A stretch of DNA of 64,000 nt. Origin: Prolixibacteraceae bacterium (lineage in GTDB: Bacteria > Bacteroidota > Bacteroidia > Bacteroidales > Prolixibacteraceae). The notes beneath the pieces are model-generated. The model was not told the origin of the DNA. It saw only the letters and a program-made list of their open reading frames with translations, and ran no database searches. Positions 19,534-28,480 of this stretch are shown in pieces. The DNA lies in contig DOAQ01000037.1 in NCBI GenBank assembly GCA_003506435.1, positions 62,001 through 126,000 of the forward strand. Direction: 5' to 3'. The first letter of the stretch is position 1; each line of letters starts with the position of its first letter. The position numbers were made by a program, and so were the translations under genes.

Positions 19534-20004
19534 ATGAAAATCAGGATTCATCATTTTTTTGACATCATTCGGGATTTTGGTATCGGAAAAAAAATTAGTC
19601 CTCATCCCTATCTACATGTATATCATAAAGTAGCTCAGTATATTCTGGAGAACCCTGATGCCGGATTTGAAATAGTAGTTGAATCAGATGCGATCTGTGA
19701 TGGATGCATTCATCTGGTAAATTCGATGTGTGATGACCTGATTACACATCGTACTGACTTTATTAGCAAAGAAGATTTCAATAACTATATAGATAAGCGT
19801 ATTATTAAAGTTTGTAATATAGAAACGGGCATAGTGTATACCCCCAGATTGTTATGTGAGTTCGCAAATAAGTACATCGAAAATATAGAACTGATTTATC
19901 AGGGAAATGATTTGGAGCACACATTATTGCGGAAAGAAAATGTTTTAAAAGGGCTGCATTATTATTCGGAAAAACATGGATTAGGTATTAAATGTCGTAC
20001 ATAA
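19534..20004 (+). CDS. Conserved protein, DUF1284-like (putative metal binding)
   Basis: A 156-residue soluble protein beginning MKIRIHHFFDII and containing ESDAICDGCIHLVNSMCDD, a His-His plus Cys cluster (CxxC and an added Cys) reminiscent of DUF1284 proteins, which are suspected metal or Fe-S binders. The C-terminal segment GLHYYSEKHG is also conserved in relatives as I remember them. It starts 9 bases after the phosphodiesterase gene, so the two are probably co-transcribed, and its 3' end overlaps the convergent PLD gene by 17 bases. Function unknown. Confidence 0.7.
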   Translation: MKIRIHHFFDIIRDFGIGKKISPHPYLHVYHKVAQYILENPDAGFEIVVESDAICDGCIHLVNSMCDDLITHRTDFISKEDFNNYIDKRIIKVCNIETGIVYTPRLLCEFANKYIENIELIYQGNDLEHTLLRKENVLKGLHYYSEKHGLGIKCRT

Positions 20005-20662
20005 TTTCCCATAACCGTTCGAATTCAGTTTGATATTGGTTCACAATGTCATAATTGGTGGTTACCAGCAGGTTTTCCTGGTTATGCTTCGAGGCCGTAT
20101 AGGTCCAGTTGAAACTTCCTGTAAAAATAATCCGCCGGTCGATAATCCCGAACTTGTTGTGCATGTGATAACGCGAACGGTCGGTTTTTACAGGAATGCC
20201 AATTCGTTCGAGTTCCTTGATTTCGGAGCCGTGGTCGTACATTTTTTCATCGTCGGTGATGATCCGAAAACGAACGCCCTGCCGGAAACGACTGATAATT
20301 TCGTCAGACAAACGGCTATCGGTGATAGTAAAAACACAAAGATCAACAGTTTCGCGACCTTGTTTTATCAGTTCACAAAGGTTGTCGATAATATCGAATC
20401 CGGGACTGAAATATACTTTATGAAGACGAAACGAATATTTTTCAACGATTTCGAAGCAGTTTTGCAGCCAGAAAATCACACTGCCTCCTTCGTTGGTTTG
20501 TTCCAGCACCCTGGCCTGATTGAACAATGAATCTTTCAACTCGCCCCGCTCTGCCCGGTTGAGTTGGTTCAACTGTTGAATCACTTCAGCCGAAATATTT
20601 CCGTTGAACGGGTGTCCGTACTGACTGACAAAAAAATCAACTAAATATTTTACCGTTTTCAT
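19988..20662 (-). CDS. Phospholipase D-like protein with a single HKD motif
   Basis: A 224-residue protein whose C-terminal 130 residues form a PLD-like domain with one HxKx4D motif (HNKFGIID) followed by TGSFNWTYTA and NQENLLV. Single-HKD proteins usually dimerise to build one active site and are often nucleases (Nuc/BfiI type) or phosphodiesterases. The N-terminal 90 residues are a helical region without a recognised domain. There is no signal peptide, so it is cytoplasmic. Its neighbours do not suggest a pathway. Confidence 0.82.
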   Translation of the reverse strand: MKTVKYLVDFFVSQYGHPFNGNISAEVIQQLNQLNRAERGELKDSLFNQARVLEQTNEGGSVIFWLQNCFEIVEKYSFRLHKVYFSPGFDIIDNLCELIKQGRETVDLCVFTITDSRLSDEIISRFRQGVRFRIITDDEKMYDHGSEIKELERIGIPVKTDRSRYHMHNKFGIIDRRIIFTGSFNWTYTASKHNQENLLVTTNYDIVNQYQTEFERLWEIMYDI

Positions 20663-20700
20663 TTTCAGAGTTTCAATCTTTCCGGCTGGAAGAGCTGCTG

Positions 20701-22005
20701 TTACAGGCTCCAGTATTTCATCGTTTTAATTTTTCCGCGGTAAATTCCTTTTATATCGACCAGCAGAGAAGGCGAATTGCAAATCCGGAGAAAATCGGTT
20801 TCAGCAAACTGCGTGTATTCCCTGTGCGAAACAGCAACAATCACAGCGCTGTACTGTTTTTCACCTGTATTAATTGGAGACTCGATCAACCGTACTCCGT
20901 ATTCTTCTTGTACATCTTCAACGGAAGCATGCGGGTCGCAGGTATCCACTTCAACGCCATAATCGTTTAATTCCTTGATTATATCGAAGACTTTGGAATT
21001 CCGGATGTCGGCTACATTTTCCTTGAACGTGACTCCCATTACCAGCACTTTTGCACCCACCGGATTTGTCTTTTCAGCAATCAGCCGTTTTACCACCTGT
21101 TTACCGATGTAACCGCCCATCGAGTCGTTGACAAAACGCCCCGAGTTGATCATCTGCGGGTGGTATTTCAGTTCCCGCGCTTTGTGGACAAGGTAATACG
21201 GATCGACGCCGATACAGTGGCCGCCCACCAATCCGGGATAAAATTTCAGAAAATTCCATTTGGTGCCTGCCGCTTCCAAAACATCATACGTATTCACCCC
21301 CATGCGCCCGAACAGGATGGACAATTCATTCATCAGGGCAATATTTACATCGCGCTGGGTATTTTCAATGATTTTTGCCGCTTCGGCAACTTTTACGGAA
21401 GGCGCGCGATGTACTCCGGCTTTAACGACCAGACTGTACAATTCAGCAATATTTTCAAGGCTTTCGTTATCGCACCCCGACACAATTTTCACCGTGTTTA
21501 CCAGCGAGTGCTCCCTATCGCCCGGGTTGATTCGCTCGGGAGAATAGCCCACTTTAAAATCGGTCCTGAATTTTAATCCTGAAACCTTTTCAATCAGCGG
21601 GACACACTCTTCTTCCGTGGTTCCCGGGTAAACCGTCGATTCATAAATCACATAATCTCCTTTTTTAATGCTTTCAGCAACGGTTTGGGTCGCCGACAAA
21701 AGAGCCGTCAGATCAGGATGATTGTACTTATTGACCGGCGTGGGAACACCAACAATAAACACGGAAGCCTGCTTCAATTCTTCTTTTTTGCAGGTAAAAT
21801 GAATATCGCAATTATCAAAGGCAGAAGAATCAAGTTCGTTGCTCGGGTCGATGTGCCGGTTCAGCATATCAATTCGTTTTGCATTGATGTCGAAGCCGAC
21901 AACCGGTATATGTTTTGCAAATTCGAGCGCCAGCGGCAGACCGACATACCCCATTCCGATAACCGCCAGTTTGCTTTTCTTTTCAGTAAGATTGGTGATA
22001 TTCAT
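20701..22005 (-). CDS. UDP-N-acetylhexosamine 6-dehydrogenase (WbpO/TviB-like)
   Basis: A nucleotide-sugar dehydrogenase that oxidises C6 of UDP-GlcNAc or UDP-GalNAc to the uronic acid with two NAD+. Starting at 22005 (MNITNLTEKK) it has 434 residues: the Rossmann motif VIGMGYVGLPLA, the STVYPGTTEE loop, the catalytic-cysteine motif GLVGGHCIGVDPYYL, and a C-terminal UDP-binding domain (GVTFKENVADIRNSK). The length and the GHCIGVDPYYL form favour the TviB/WbpO clade over UDP-glucose dehydrogenase. It could feed the aminotransferase/acetyltransferase operon at 26-29.6 kb. It probably has its own promoter. Confidence 0.9.
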   Translation of the reverse strand: MNITNLTEKKSKLAVIGMGYVGLPLALEFAKHIPVVGFDINAKRIDMLNRHIDPSNELDSSAFDNCDIHFTCKKEELKQASVFIVGVPTPVNKYNHPDLTALLSATQTVAESIKKGDYVIYESTVYPGTTEEECVPLIEKVSGLKFRTDFKVGYSPERINPGDREHSLVNTVKIVSGCDNESLENIAELYSLVVKAGVHRAPSVKVAEAAKIIENTQRDVNIALMNELSILFGRMGVNTYDVLEAAGTKWNFLKFYPGLVGGHCIGVDPYYLVHKARELKYHPQMINSGRFVNDSMGGYIGKQVVKRLIAEKTNPVGAKVLVMGVTFKENVADIRNSKVFDIIKELNDYGVEVDTCDPHASVEDVQEEYGVRLIESPINTGEKQYSAVIVAVSHREYTQFAETDFLRICNSPSLLVDIKGIYRGKIKTMKYWSL

Positions 22006-22253
22006 AATCCGGAGATTGATTTGTTCAAAAGTAATCCAAATTTCATAATCCAAAAAAGAAATTTTTAAAGTTACGAGATGCGGATATTGAAGCGCTCTGT
22101 CGCAGTGTTCAGCCTCAGTTTGCAGAAAAGGCTGTTCGCTGTTAGCAATTCAACAATTTTTCAATTTAGCAATTCAACAATTTAACCATGCCCATCTTCG
22201 ATGGCCTTTCGAAATATCTGATTATTTTTACTCGGTAGTAAACACACAATACA

Positions 22254-23138
22254 ATGAAACAAATCTTTTTTCTCCTCCTCGCCCTCGGACTATTCAGTTG
22301 TAGCCGGCAAAACGAGAAAATAACGGTTTTGCAAAACCGGATTGACAGTCTGCAAAACAAACTCCAATGGTATCAAAGCAGTGAACACTTATCGCAAGCG
22401 TTGCTGTGGTTTCAGCATTCGCCGGAAATGCACGCGTTGTATGTTCAAGGGTACAATACAGCCAAACAGGCGCTTGCCTGTAATCTAAAAAACAAACAAT
22501 ACAAAGAAAAAAAGAATGCCGTGGTAGTCGATATTGATGAAACCATACTGAATAATGGCCTGTACGACGGATGGCTTTATTTTTCAGGCAAAGCATATTC
22601 CGATTCAAGCTGGAATGCGTGGGGACAGGATGCAATCGCAGAACCATTGCCCGGAACTGTTGATTTCCTGAATTTTGCGAAAGATTTGGGCTGCGAGGTT
22701 TTTTACGTTTCCAACCGAAAACAAAACCCGCTTTTTGAACCCACTTTGCAAAACCTGAAAAAGTTCAATCTCCCGTTTGCCGATGAGAAACATCTGTTGT
22801 TAAAAACCGACACAGATAAAACACCGGCAGGAAAAACAACCAAAGAAAAACGACGTTTGCGGATTGAAAATGAACTGAATTACGAGATATTGCTCCTGTG
22901 CGGCGATCAGATGGCCGATTTTGATGATGCGTTTGATATTATCAGCGGAGGAACTGAAGAACAGATAAAAGACAGCATAAACACGTACAAAGAGAAATTC
23001 GGGAGCCGGTTTATTATTCTGCCCAACCCGGTGTATTGCGACTGGCTCGACCAGATCGTGAAAGGTGGCGACCGGAATAATTCGGTTGCACATCTCGACA
23101 GTTTGCGGAAAGCGAAGGTTGAACGTTGGAAAAATTAA
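22254..23138 (+). CDS. Lipoprotein acid phosphatase, e(P4) family
   Basis: A HAD-superfamily class C acid phosphatase / 5'-nucleotidase lipoprotein of 294 residues. The signal peptide ends in a lipobox (LFSC, Cys16), and the catalytic motif is VVVDIDETIL (Asp93/Asp95), followed by YVSNRK and GDQMADFDD. Members dephosphorylate nucleotides (for example NMN or 5'-nucleotides) at the outer membrane so that nucleosides can be taken up. It is followed 20 bases later by another secreted phosphatase-fold gene, suggesting a two-gene phosphate/nucleotide scavenging unit. Confidence 0.9.
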   Translation: MKQIFFLLLALGLFSCSRQNEKITVLQNRIDSLQNKLQWYQSSEHLSQALLWFQHSPEMHALYVQGYNTAKQALACNLKNKQYKEKKNAVVVDIDETILNNGLYDGWLYFSGKAYSDSSWNAWGQDAIAEPLPGTVDFLNFAKDLGCEVFYVSNRKQNPLFEPTLQNLKKFNLPFADEKHLLLKTDTDKTPAGKTTKEKRRLRIENELNYEILLLCGDQMADFDDAFDIISGGTEEQIKDSINTYKEKFGSRFIILPNPVYCDWLDQIVKGGDRNNSVAHLDSLRKAKVERWKN

Positions 23139-23158
23139 CAAACAACAAACACATAAAA

Positions 23159-24076
23159 ATGAAAAAACATCTGATTTTCCTATTGATCACCTTTTGTTTT
23201 GTTTCGGCATTGTATGCGCAGAAACTGACGGTTGCTTCCTACAATATACGGTACGAAAACCAGGGCGATGCCGACAAAGGCAACGGGTGGAAGCAGCGCT
23301 GTCCCGTGATTACCCAGTTAATTTTGTTCCACAATTTTGATATTTTCGGCGCACAGGAAGTCCTTCACGGGCAGTTGACCGATATGCTGGGCCAGCTTCC
23401 CGGTTACGCCTATATTGGCGTTGGCCGCAGCGACGGAAAGAACGAGGGTGAATTTGCCCCCATTTTCTACAAAGAGGACAAATTTAAACTGCTGCAATCG
23501 GGCCATTTCTGGCTGTCGGAAACGCAGGACAAACCCAACGTTGGCTGGGATGCTGCTTTGCCGAGAATTTGCACCTGGGGAAAATTTAAACTGAAAGACG
23601 ATGGCAATACGTTCTGGTTTTTCAACTTGCATTTAGACCACAAAGGAGTGAACGCACGGTTGGAAAGCTCGAAACTGGTCATTCAAAAAATCAGGGAAAT
23701 GTGCGGTAAAGATCCGGTGGTACTGACCGGCGATTTCAATGTGGACCAGACAAGCGAAGGATACAAAATTCTGTGCAGCTCTGAACTGCTGCGCGATTCG
23801 TACGAACTGGCTGAAATCCGCTATGCGCTGAACGGCACCGCGAATGCCTTTAATCCGAACCTGAAAACCGACAGCCGGATCGACCATATTTTTGTCAGCA
23901 AAGGATTTAACGTGCAGCGTTACGGCGTGCTGACCGATTCGTACCGTTCGGAAACCAGCAAAAGCTCGGAGGAAATCAAATCGGGCAATTTCCCGAAAGA
24001 ACTTACGCTGCACCAATATGACATCAGGCTTCCGTCCGACCACTACCCCGTTCAGGTTGATATGAAGTTTGAATAA
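23159..24076 (+). CDS. Secreted endonuclease/exonuclease/phosphatase family protein
   Basis: A 305-residue EEP-fold hydrolase with a signal peptide (MKKHLIFLL...YAQ); I start it at 23159 rather than 33 bases upstream. Core motifs of the fold are TVASYNIRYEN (Asn), GAQEV (metal Glu), FNLHLDHKG (His), LTGDFNVD (Asp/Asn), RIDHIF, and LPSDHYPV (catalytic Asp-His). The family covers nucleases, phospholipases C and phosphatases; the location suggests use of extracellular phosphoesters together with the e(P4)-type phosphatase next to it. Confidence 0.9.
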   Translation: MKKHLIFLLITFCFVSALYAQKLTVASYNIRYENQGDADKGNGWKQRCPVITQLILFHNFDIFGAQEVLHGQLTDMLGQLPGYAYIGVGRSDGKNEGEFAPIFYKEDKFKLLQSGHFWLSETQDKPNVGWDAALPRICTWGKFKLKDDGNTFWFFNLHLDHKGVNARLESSKLVIQKIREMCGKDPVVLTGDFNVDQTSEGYKILCSSELLRDSYELAEIRYALNGTANAFNPNLKTDSRIDHIFVSKGFNVQRYGVLTDSYRSETSKSSEEIKSGNFPKELTLHQYDIRLPSDHYPVQVDMKFE

Positions 24077-24129
24077 AATTTTAGAATGGTCGAGGATGTC
24101 CAAAAGTCTGGAATCCGCAATTCGCGTCA

Positions 24130-24211
24130 CCCTGCCCCGAAATCGGGGTGTTTCAGGGTCTGACGATCATAAAGATGAGATCCCGAAACAAGTTCGAGAT
24201 GACTCGATTTC
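24130..24211. repeat. Palindromic intergenic repeat pair
   Basis: First hairpin: CCCTG at 24130-24134 pairs with CAGGG at 24154-24158 and encloses the perfect palindrome CCCCGAAATCGGGG. Second hairpin: ATCCCGAA...TTCGAGAT around 24180-24200. This looks like a dispersed REP-type element rather than a terminator, although the first hairpin could also stop the upstream transcript. The remaining bases between 24077 and 24430 show no gene. Confidence 0.5.
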
Positions 24212-24330
24212 AGACACCCTCCTCTCCATTAATGAGTCCTCCGGAATAAATTCGAGGTAACTGGGTATCGACAATTTACCTCCGGTATTTTTCTGGTTGA
24301 AAATCAGTTGAAAAGTATCTTTATGATCTT

Positions 24331-24361
24331 TTGTTTGCTTGTAGTCAATTGGTTACTTTTA
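24331..24361 (+). promoter_or_regulatory. Possible promoter for the trypsin-like protease gene
   Basis: TTG at 24331-24333 and TACTTTTA at 24354-24361 with 20-base spacing. One mismatch to TAnnTTTG. It lies about 70 bases before the ATG. Confidence 0.35.
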
Positions 24362-24429
24362 GAAAGATAAAGGAGAAATAAACGCAAGTGATTATGCACC
24401 TTCGTTAGTGCCAATTTAAAAAATACATT

Positions 24430-25344
24430 ATGAGACCTCTCTTCAAAATTTTATTCTTAATTGTCATTGCAAATATTTGTGCCGCTCAGACAAAAAATGA
24501 ATTAAGTCCAATGGTAGCCAAAGATTCGACAAAAATCACATATATCGACCCACTTTCAACTATTTCATTATATATTGAGACATCGAAAAATTTCTTTGGA
24601 AAATCATACACAACAAGCAGTGCTACAGGTTTTATTTATCAAGATAGTATTAGTCAATATCTCGTTACTAATTGGCACGTAATGACATGTCGAAATCCAA
24701 GAGATAGTTCTGCAAACAATATTGAGGTGTTAAATAATCAGGGACAAAAAATAAAATTAGATATTTCAGACCCTGACAGTTTAATTATATATTTTCATAA
24801 GAAAAAACTTGGAACTTGGTTTCCTATAAAAATTAGTTTAAAAAATAACGGTCAACGAAAGTGGTTGGAACATCCATTAGGAAAACAAATTGATGTAATT
24901 GCACTAAAACTCGAATTGACAAATGAGCAAAGTGATAGCATTGAAATTTATTCTTTAAAAAAAGAAGAATACAGTGATGACATGATTTTGTATCCTTCTA
25001 TCAATTTAAGCATTATTGGATTCCCATTTGGATTTTCAAGCTATGGTAGGTTTCCCATTTGGAAAACTGGCCAATTAGCATCGGATTTTGATTTGAATTA
25101 TGACAATTTACCTGTTTTCTTAATCGATGCAACAACTCGGAGTGGGATGTCTGGTTCACCCGTTATTATTAAGCAAACTGGTACCTCATTGACAAGAAAT
25201 GCATTTCAGGTTGGCGGACATTCACAAAAATTTCTTGGTATCTACTCAGGTCGTTTGCCAAATGACTCAGACATAGGAATCGTATGGAAAGCTATATGTA
25301 TAGATGAAATAATAAAAACTGGCACTAATCGAGTAGACGGCTGA
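24430..25344 (+). CDS. Secreted trypsin-like serine protease, 3' end replaced by intron sequence
   Basis: A 304-residue protein with a signal peptide (MRPLFKILFLIVIANICAAQ) and a chymotrypsin-fold catalytic triad: His in VTNWHVMTC, Asp in DVIALKLEL, and Ser in SGMSGSPVI. It should act as a periplasmic or secreted endopeptidase or chaperone-protease. The last residues (RVDG) and the stop codon are read from sequence that looks like the 3' end of a group II intron on the other strand (25328 onwards), so the original C-terminus is probably lost or altered by a few to many residues. The catalytic core is complete, so activity may remain. Confidence 0.75.
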   Translation: MRPLFKILFLIVIANICAAQTKNELSPMVAKDSTKITYIDPLSTISLYIETSKNFFGKSYTTSSATGFIYQDSISQYLVTNWHVMTCRNPRDSSANNIEVLNNQGQKIKLDISDPDSLIIYFHKKKLGTWFPIKISLKNNGQRKWLEHPLGKQIDVIALKLELTNEQSDSIEIYSLKKEEYSDDMILYPSINLSIIGFPFGFSSYGRFPIWKTGQLASDFDLNYDNLPVFLIDATTRSGMSGSPVIIKQTGTSLTRNAFQVGGHSQKFLGIYSGRLPNDSDIGIVWKAICIDEIIKTGTNRVDG

Positions 25345-25545
25345 CGGGATTGTAGCCCCTCAAGTGCGCCTCTCCACCGCAATTACTCACGTAATTGTGT
25401 ACGGTTCTCGTATACGGCGGTTCATTAAGATATGGGGCAATTCCCCCGGAATATTGATGCCATATAGAGTTTAAACTTGCAGTCCTGTAATTTTTCGTGC
25501 AAAACGTTGTGAATTGCAGCATCCGCAGCGGTGTGGTTCCGGGAA
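25328..25545 (-). mobile_element. Relic of the 3' end of a group II intron
   Basis: Read on the minus strand, this stretch contains AACCGCCGTATACGAGAACC, which resembles a group II intron domain V 5' strand, then GCGGTGGAGAGG as its 3' strand, a domain VI-like segment with an unpaired A (GGGGCTACAATCCC), and the end CTACTCGAT at 25336-25328. No reverse transcriptase remains and the 5' part is absent. A small AATTAC/GTAATT hairpin interrupts the presumed domain V, consistent with decay. The left boundary at 25328 is sharp; the right boundary is a guess at the end of the Fic gene. The comparison is from memory of intron consensus sequences. Confidence 0.5.
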
Positions 25546-26331
25546 TCAAAAAAGAAGCGTAAATCCAGACTTGCCATTGCTGAATTTATTCAATTCCGAC
25601 TCATAAAATTTTATTTGTTGGCGACAGATAAAATCCTGAAAAATAGTCAGGTCCTCTTTTTCCTCTGTTTCATTCAGCGAATCGATATACTCCGCCCGGT
25701 CTTCCGTAAATATCTTAATCAGAGGCTCATGATGATATAGTTGGATATAATTCATCAATAAACGGGATGTCCTTCCGTTTCCATCGCCAAACGGGTGAAC
25801 ATTTACAAGGTTATAATGAATATCGGCTGCCAGTTTTATGATTTCATCTCCTGAAACATGGTCAATCCGGGCATTAACATGATCAACCAGATTTTGGAGT
25901 AAATCAGGAACTTTATGGAAATCAGGAAAATATTTTTTATCGACATATACCTGGGCCAGTCTCAAATCGCCTTTTGAAGTGTCAAAATCGCCGGATATTG
26001 TACGGGTAATGGCCCCGGTTGATTTCATAACCATGGCATTCACTTCCTTTATGAAAACGACTGACATTTTACGTTTATTTATCGCGTCCTGTTTGACCTT
26101 GAGAAAAGCGTCGTAATGGTCTTTTACCATTAAATGGTCCGTCAATGGCTTGCCTTGCGCTGTTATATTGTTTTCCAGCAATACTTTTGTATCCGTTTCT
26201 GAAAGAGAACAACCTTCAATTTTGGATGAATTGTACACGATGGAGATCATGCAAAATTTTTCATAATCAATCGAATCCATAATTCGCTGATTAATATATT
26301 CTTCTCTCAATATGTGAAGTTTATCCCACAT
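25546..26331 (-). CDS. Fic family protein (AMPylase)
   Basis: A 261-residue Fic-domain protein from the ATG at 26331 (MWDKLHILRE). The active-site motif HPFGDGNGRTSR is intact, and an N-terminal inhibitory helix motif SSKIEG (residues 35-40, [S/T]xxxE[G/N]) marks it as a self-inhibited class II Fic enzyme. It likely transfers AMP from ATP to a target protein hydroxyl. It follows UpxY by 28 bases on the same strand and may be co-transcribed with the polysaccharide operon, though the functional link is not obvious. The target is unknown. Confidence 0.88.
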   Translation of the reverse strand: MWDKLHILREEYINQRIMDSIDYEKFCMISIVYNSSKIEGCSLSETDTKVLLENNITAQGKPLTDHLMVKDHYDAFLKVKQDAINKRKMSVVFIKEVNAMVMKSTGAITRTISGDFDTSKGDLRLAQVYVDKKYFPDFHKVPDLLQNLVDHVNARIDHVSGDEIIKLAADIHYNLVNVHPFGDGNGRTSRLLMNYIQLYHHEPLIKIFTEDRAEYIDSLNETEEKEDLTIFQDFICRQQIKFYESELNKFSNGKSGFTLLF

Positions 26332-26359
26332 CGTGTTTTTTGTGCAAATATACTGAAAA

Positions 26360-26878
26360 TCAAACCAACCGTATATCATTTACCGGGACCTCTACCAGAG
26401 CGGCAAAGCCCATTTGCTCAATCTGGACGGCCACCTTGTTTTTGCCGTGAATACGGACCAGCACAGCCCTCATGCCGATCATTGGCCCTGCAATTACTTC
26501 AACTTCTTTTCCCGGTTCCAGCTTTTCGGTAGTTACCGACACTTCGAGAACATCCTGTTTGAGCATCATTTTCAGGTACTCGATTTGATAGTCGGGAATA
26601 ATGGCGGCAGTGCCTTCAAAACGCACGTAAGTCACCACGTAATTCGACTGAAGAACTTTATCGTATTCTTTCCGGCTGATACGCACAAACAGATAACCCG
26701 AAATAAGCGGCATTTCAACCCACTTTTTGCGGTCGCTCCATTGGCGCAGTTTTCGCTGAAGTGGCAGAAAAACCTCAATACCTTGTTCGTTTAGTTCGAA
26801 CTGTGCTTTCTTTTCAGCCCTCGATTTGGTATAAACAGCGTGCCAGTGATAGGCCGGTTGGGGAATTATTTTTTCCAT
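26360..26878 (-). CDS. UpxY-family transcription antiterminator (NusG-like)
   Basis: A 172-residue NusG/RfaH-like protein of the UpxY type: an NGN domain (residues 8-110: WHAVYTKSRAEKKAQFELNE, SGYLFVRIS, VVTYVRFEG) and a C-terminal KOW domain (about 120-170: PGKEVEVIAGPMIGMRAVLV). In Bacteroides, UpxY binds RNA polymerase at the 5' leader of its own capsule operon to prevent premature termination. Here it is near the end, not the start, of a leftward operon, overlapping the Gfo/Idh gene by 13 bases. Confidence 0.92.
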   Translation of the reverse strand: MEKIIPQPAYHWHAVYTKSRAEKKAQFELNEQGIEVFLPLQRKLRQWSDRKKWVEMPLISGYLFVRISRKEYDKVLQSNYVVTYVRFEGTAAIIPDYQIEYLKMMLKQDVLEVSVTTEKLEPGKEVEVIAGPMIGMRAVLVRIHGKNKVAVQIEQMGFAALVEVPVNDIRLV

Positions 26879-27894
26879 TGCCTGTCGCGTTCTGCGTAAA
26901 TACGTTCGATGATGTCAACCACTTTCATTCCTTCCAGCGCATTGGTGCTGATGGATGAATGGTTGTTCAGTTTTTCCACCACATTGCGGATCACAAAATG
27001 ATGGTTTTGTGCCGAGCCTTTGTAGGCGCCGTAATCGTTGGGCGGCGCTCCCGGCTCCAGCTCGGGCATCGTGTAATTCGCGATGTTGCAGTAAGCCACT
27101 TCGTTCATGTATTGCCCGGCCACCTTCACAGTACCTTTTTCAGCAACAATGATCATGCTGCTTTCGAGGTTTTCGCCAAACAACGCGGTGGAATAATTCA
27201 GGCTGCCAGTCCCGCCTTTCACGAAATTGAACGTAACAATTCCTGAATCTTCGAAACCAGTCAGGTTTTTGTGGTTGAAATCGTTGAAACGACCGGAAAT
27301 GGTATTGATGTCGCCAAATAACCAGTACATGATATCAATGAAATGCGAAAACTGGGTAAACAGTGTGCCACCATCAAGTTGCGAATCGCCGTGCCAGTTT
27401 TTGCCGGTATAGTAGCGTGCATCGCGGTTCCAGTAGCAGTTGATCTGCACCTGGTAAATATCGCCCAGTAATTTCTGATCGATAACACTTTTCAGCCAAA
27501 CCGAAGGAGGCGAATAGCGGTTCTGCATCACGCAAAAAACATGCTTTTCCTTTTCCAGCGATTTATGGATGATTTCTTCCGCATCGTGCTTGCTCAGCGC
27601 CATCGGTTTTTCAATCACCACGTGCCGGTTATCTTCCAGCGCCTTGACAGCTATCGGGGCATGCAGGCCGTTGGGTGTACAGATGTTCAGCACATCGAAG
27701 TTTTTTTCATTGGCCAGCAGTTCGTCGACAGAACGGTAAAACGGCTCAGTAATTTCCTGCAACCCGCATTCTTCAGCGCTTCGGACGTCGGCAACGGCAA
27801 CCAGTTCGGCGCCCGGGTTCCGGCGGATCATTTCGGCATGCCGCTTCCCGATATGCCCCATTCCGACCACTGCAAAACGTATCTTTTTTGTCAT
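26866..27894 (-). CDS. Gfo/Idh/MocA family dehydrogenase (WbpB-like)
   Basis: A 342-residue NAD(P)-dependent oxidoreductase with the N-terminal Rossmann motif VVGMGHIGKRHAEMI and the catalytic EKPMALS lysine segment. With the adjacent aminotransferase and acetyltransferase it matches the WbpB-WbpE-WbpD set that converts UDP-GlcNAcA to UDP-2,3-diacetamido-2,3-dideoxyglucuronate: this enzyme would oxidise C3 to the ketone. The gene begins 4 bases after the acetyltransferase stop. The exact sugar is an inference from context. Confidence 0.88.
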   Translation of the reverse strand: MTKKIRFAVVGMGHIGKRHAEMIRRNPGAELVAVADVRSAEECGLQEITEPFYRSVDELLANEKNFDVLNICTPNGLHAPIAVKALEDNRHVVIEKPMALSKHDAEEIIHKSLEKEKHVFCVMQNRYSPPSVWLKSVIDQKLLGDIYQVQINCYWNRDARYYTGKNWHGDSQLDGGTLFTQFSHFIDIMYWLFGDINTISGRFNDFNHKNLTGFEDSGIVTFNFVKGGTGSLNYSTALFGENLESSMIIVAEKGTVKVAGQYMNEVAYCNIANYTMPELEPGAPPNDYGAYKGSAQNHHFVIRNVVEKLNNHSSISTNALEGMKVVDIIERIYAERDRQWKK

Positions 27895-27898
27895 CTTT

Positions 27899-28480
27899 TT
27901 ATCCTTCAGTTTTGGTAACTTTTCCGTCTTTCAGGAGGTATTTTTGATTGCTTTCGGGACACACGGCAATTCCCTGTACATCGAATTTCAGTTTGTGCCC
28001 GTATTCGCTCATCCAGCCGTTTTGCCGCGCCGGATTTCCCATTACCAGCGCGTACGACGGGATATTTTTGGTAACCACCGCGCCTGCACCCACAAACGCA
28101 TATTCGCCAATGGTGATACCGCACACAATGGTTGCGTTGGCGCCAATGGTGGCCCCTTTCTTCACCAATGTCGGCTGGTATTCTTTCTTCCGGACAATCG
28201 CGCTGCGTGGGTTCACCACGTTGGTAAACACCATCGACGGACCCAGAAAAACATCGTCTTCGCAAATCACCCCGGTATATACCGAAACATTATTCTGAAT
28301 TTTTACATTGTTGCCGATCACCACTTCCGGAGAAATGACCACATTCTGGCCTATATTGCAGTTCTGTCCGACGGTACATTGCGGCATAATGTGGGTGAAA
28401 TGCCATATCTTCGTGCCGGTTCCAATCGAACATCCTTCGTCGATTACAGCCGTTTCGTGTGCAAAATATTCCTTTTCCAT
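27899..28480 (-). CDS. Left-handed beta-helix acetyltransferase (WbpD-like)
   Basis: A 193-residue hexapeptide-repeat N-acetyltransferase. Repeats run through about residues 15-150 (GTGTKIWHFTHI, NCNIGQNVVISPEVVIGNNVKIQNNVS, and others) and the trimeric left-handed beta-helix fold is clear. In the WbpD pathway it acetylates the 3-amino group of the UDP-3-amino-uronate using acetyl-CoA. The C-terminal CPESNQKYLLKDGKV matches annotated relatives as I remember them. It overlaps the aminotransferase stop by one base. Confidence 0.9.
   Translation of the reverse strand: MEKEYFAHETAVIDEGCSIGTGTKIWHFTHIMPQCTVGQNCNIGQNVVISPEVVIGNNVKIQNNVSVYTGVICEDDVFLGPSMVFTNVVNPRSAIVRKKEYQPTLVKKGATIGANATIVCGITIGEYAFVGAGAVVTKNIPSYALVMGNPARQNGWMSEYGHKLKFDVQGIAVCPESNQKYLLKDGKVTKTEG

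Noticed and set aside
25325..25549. A minus-strand 74-codon frame across the intron relic
   Set aside because: It reads through domain V/VI-like RNA sequence, so it is a chance frame over structured intron DNA.
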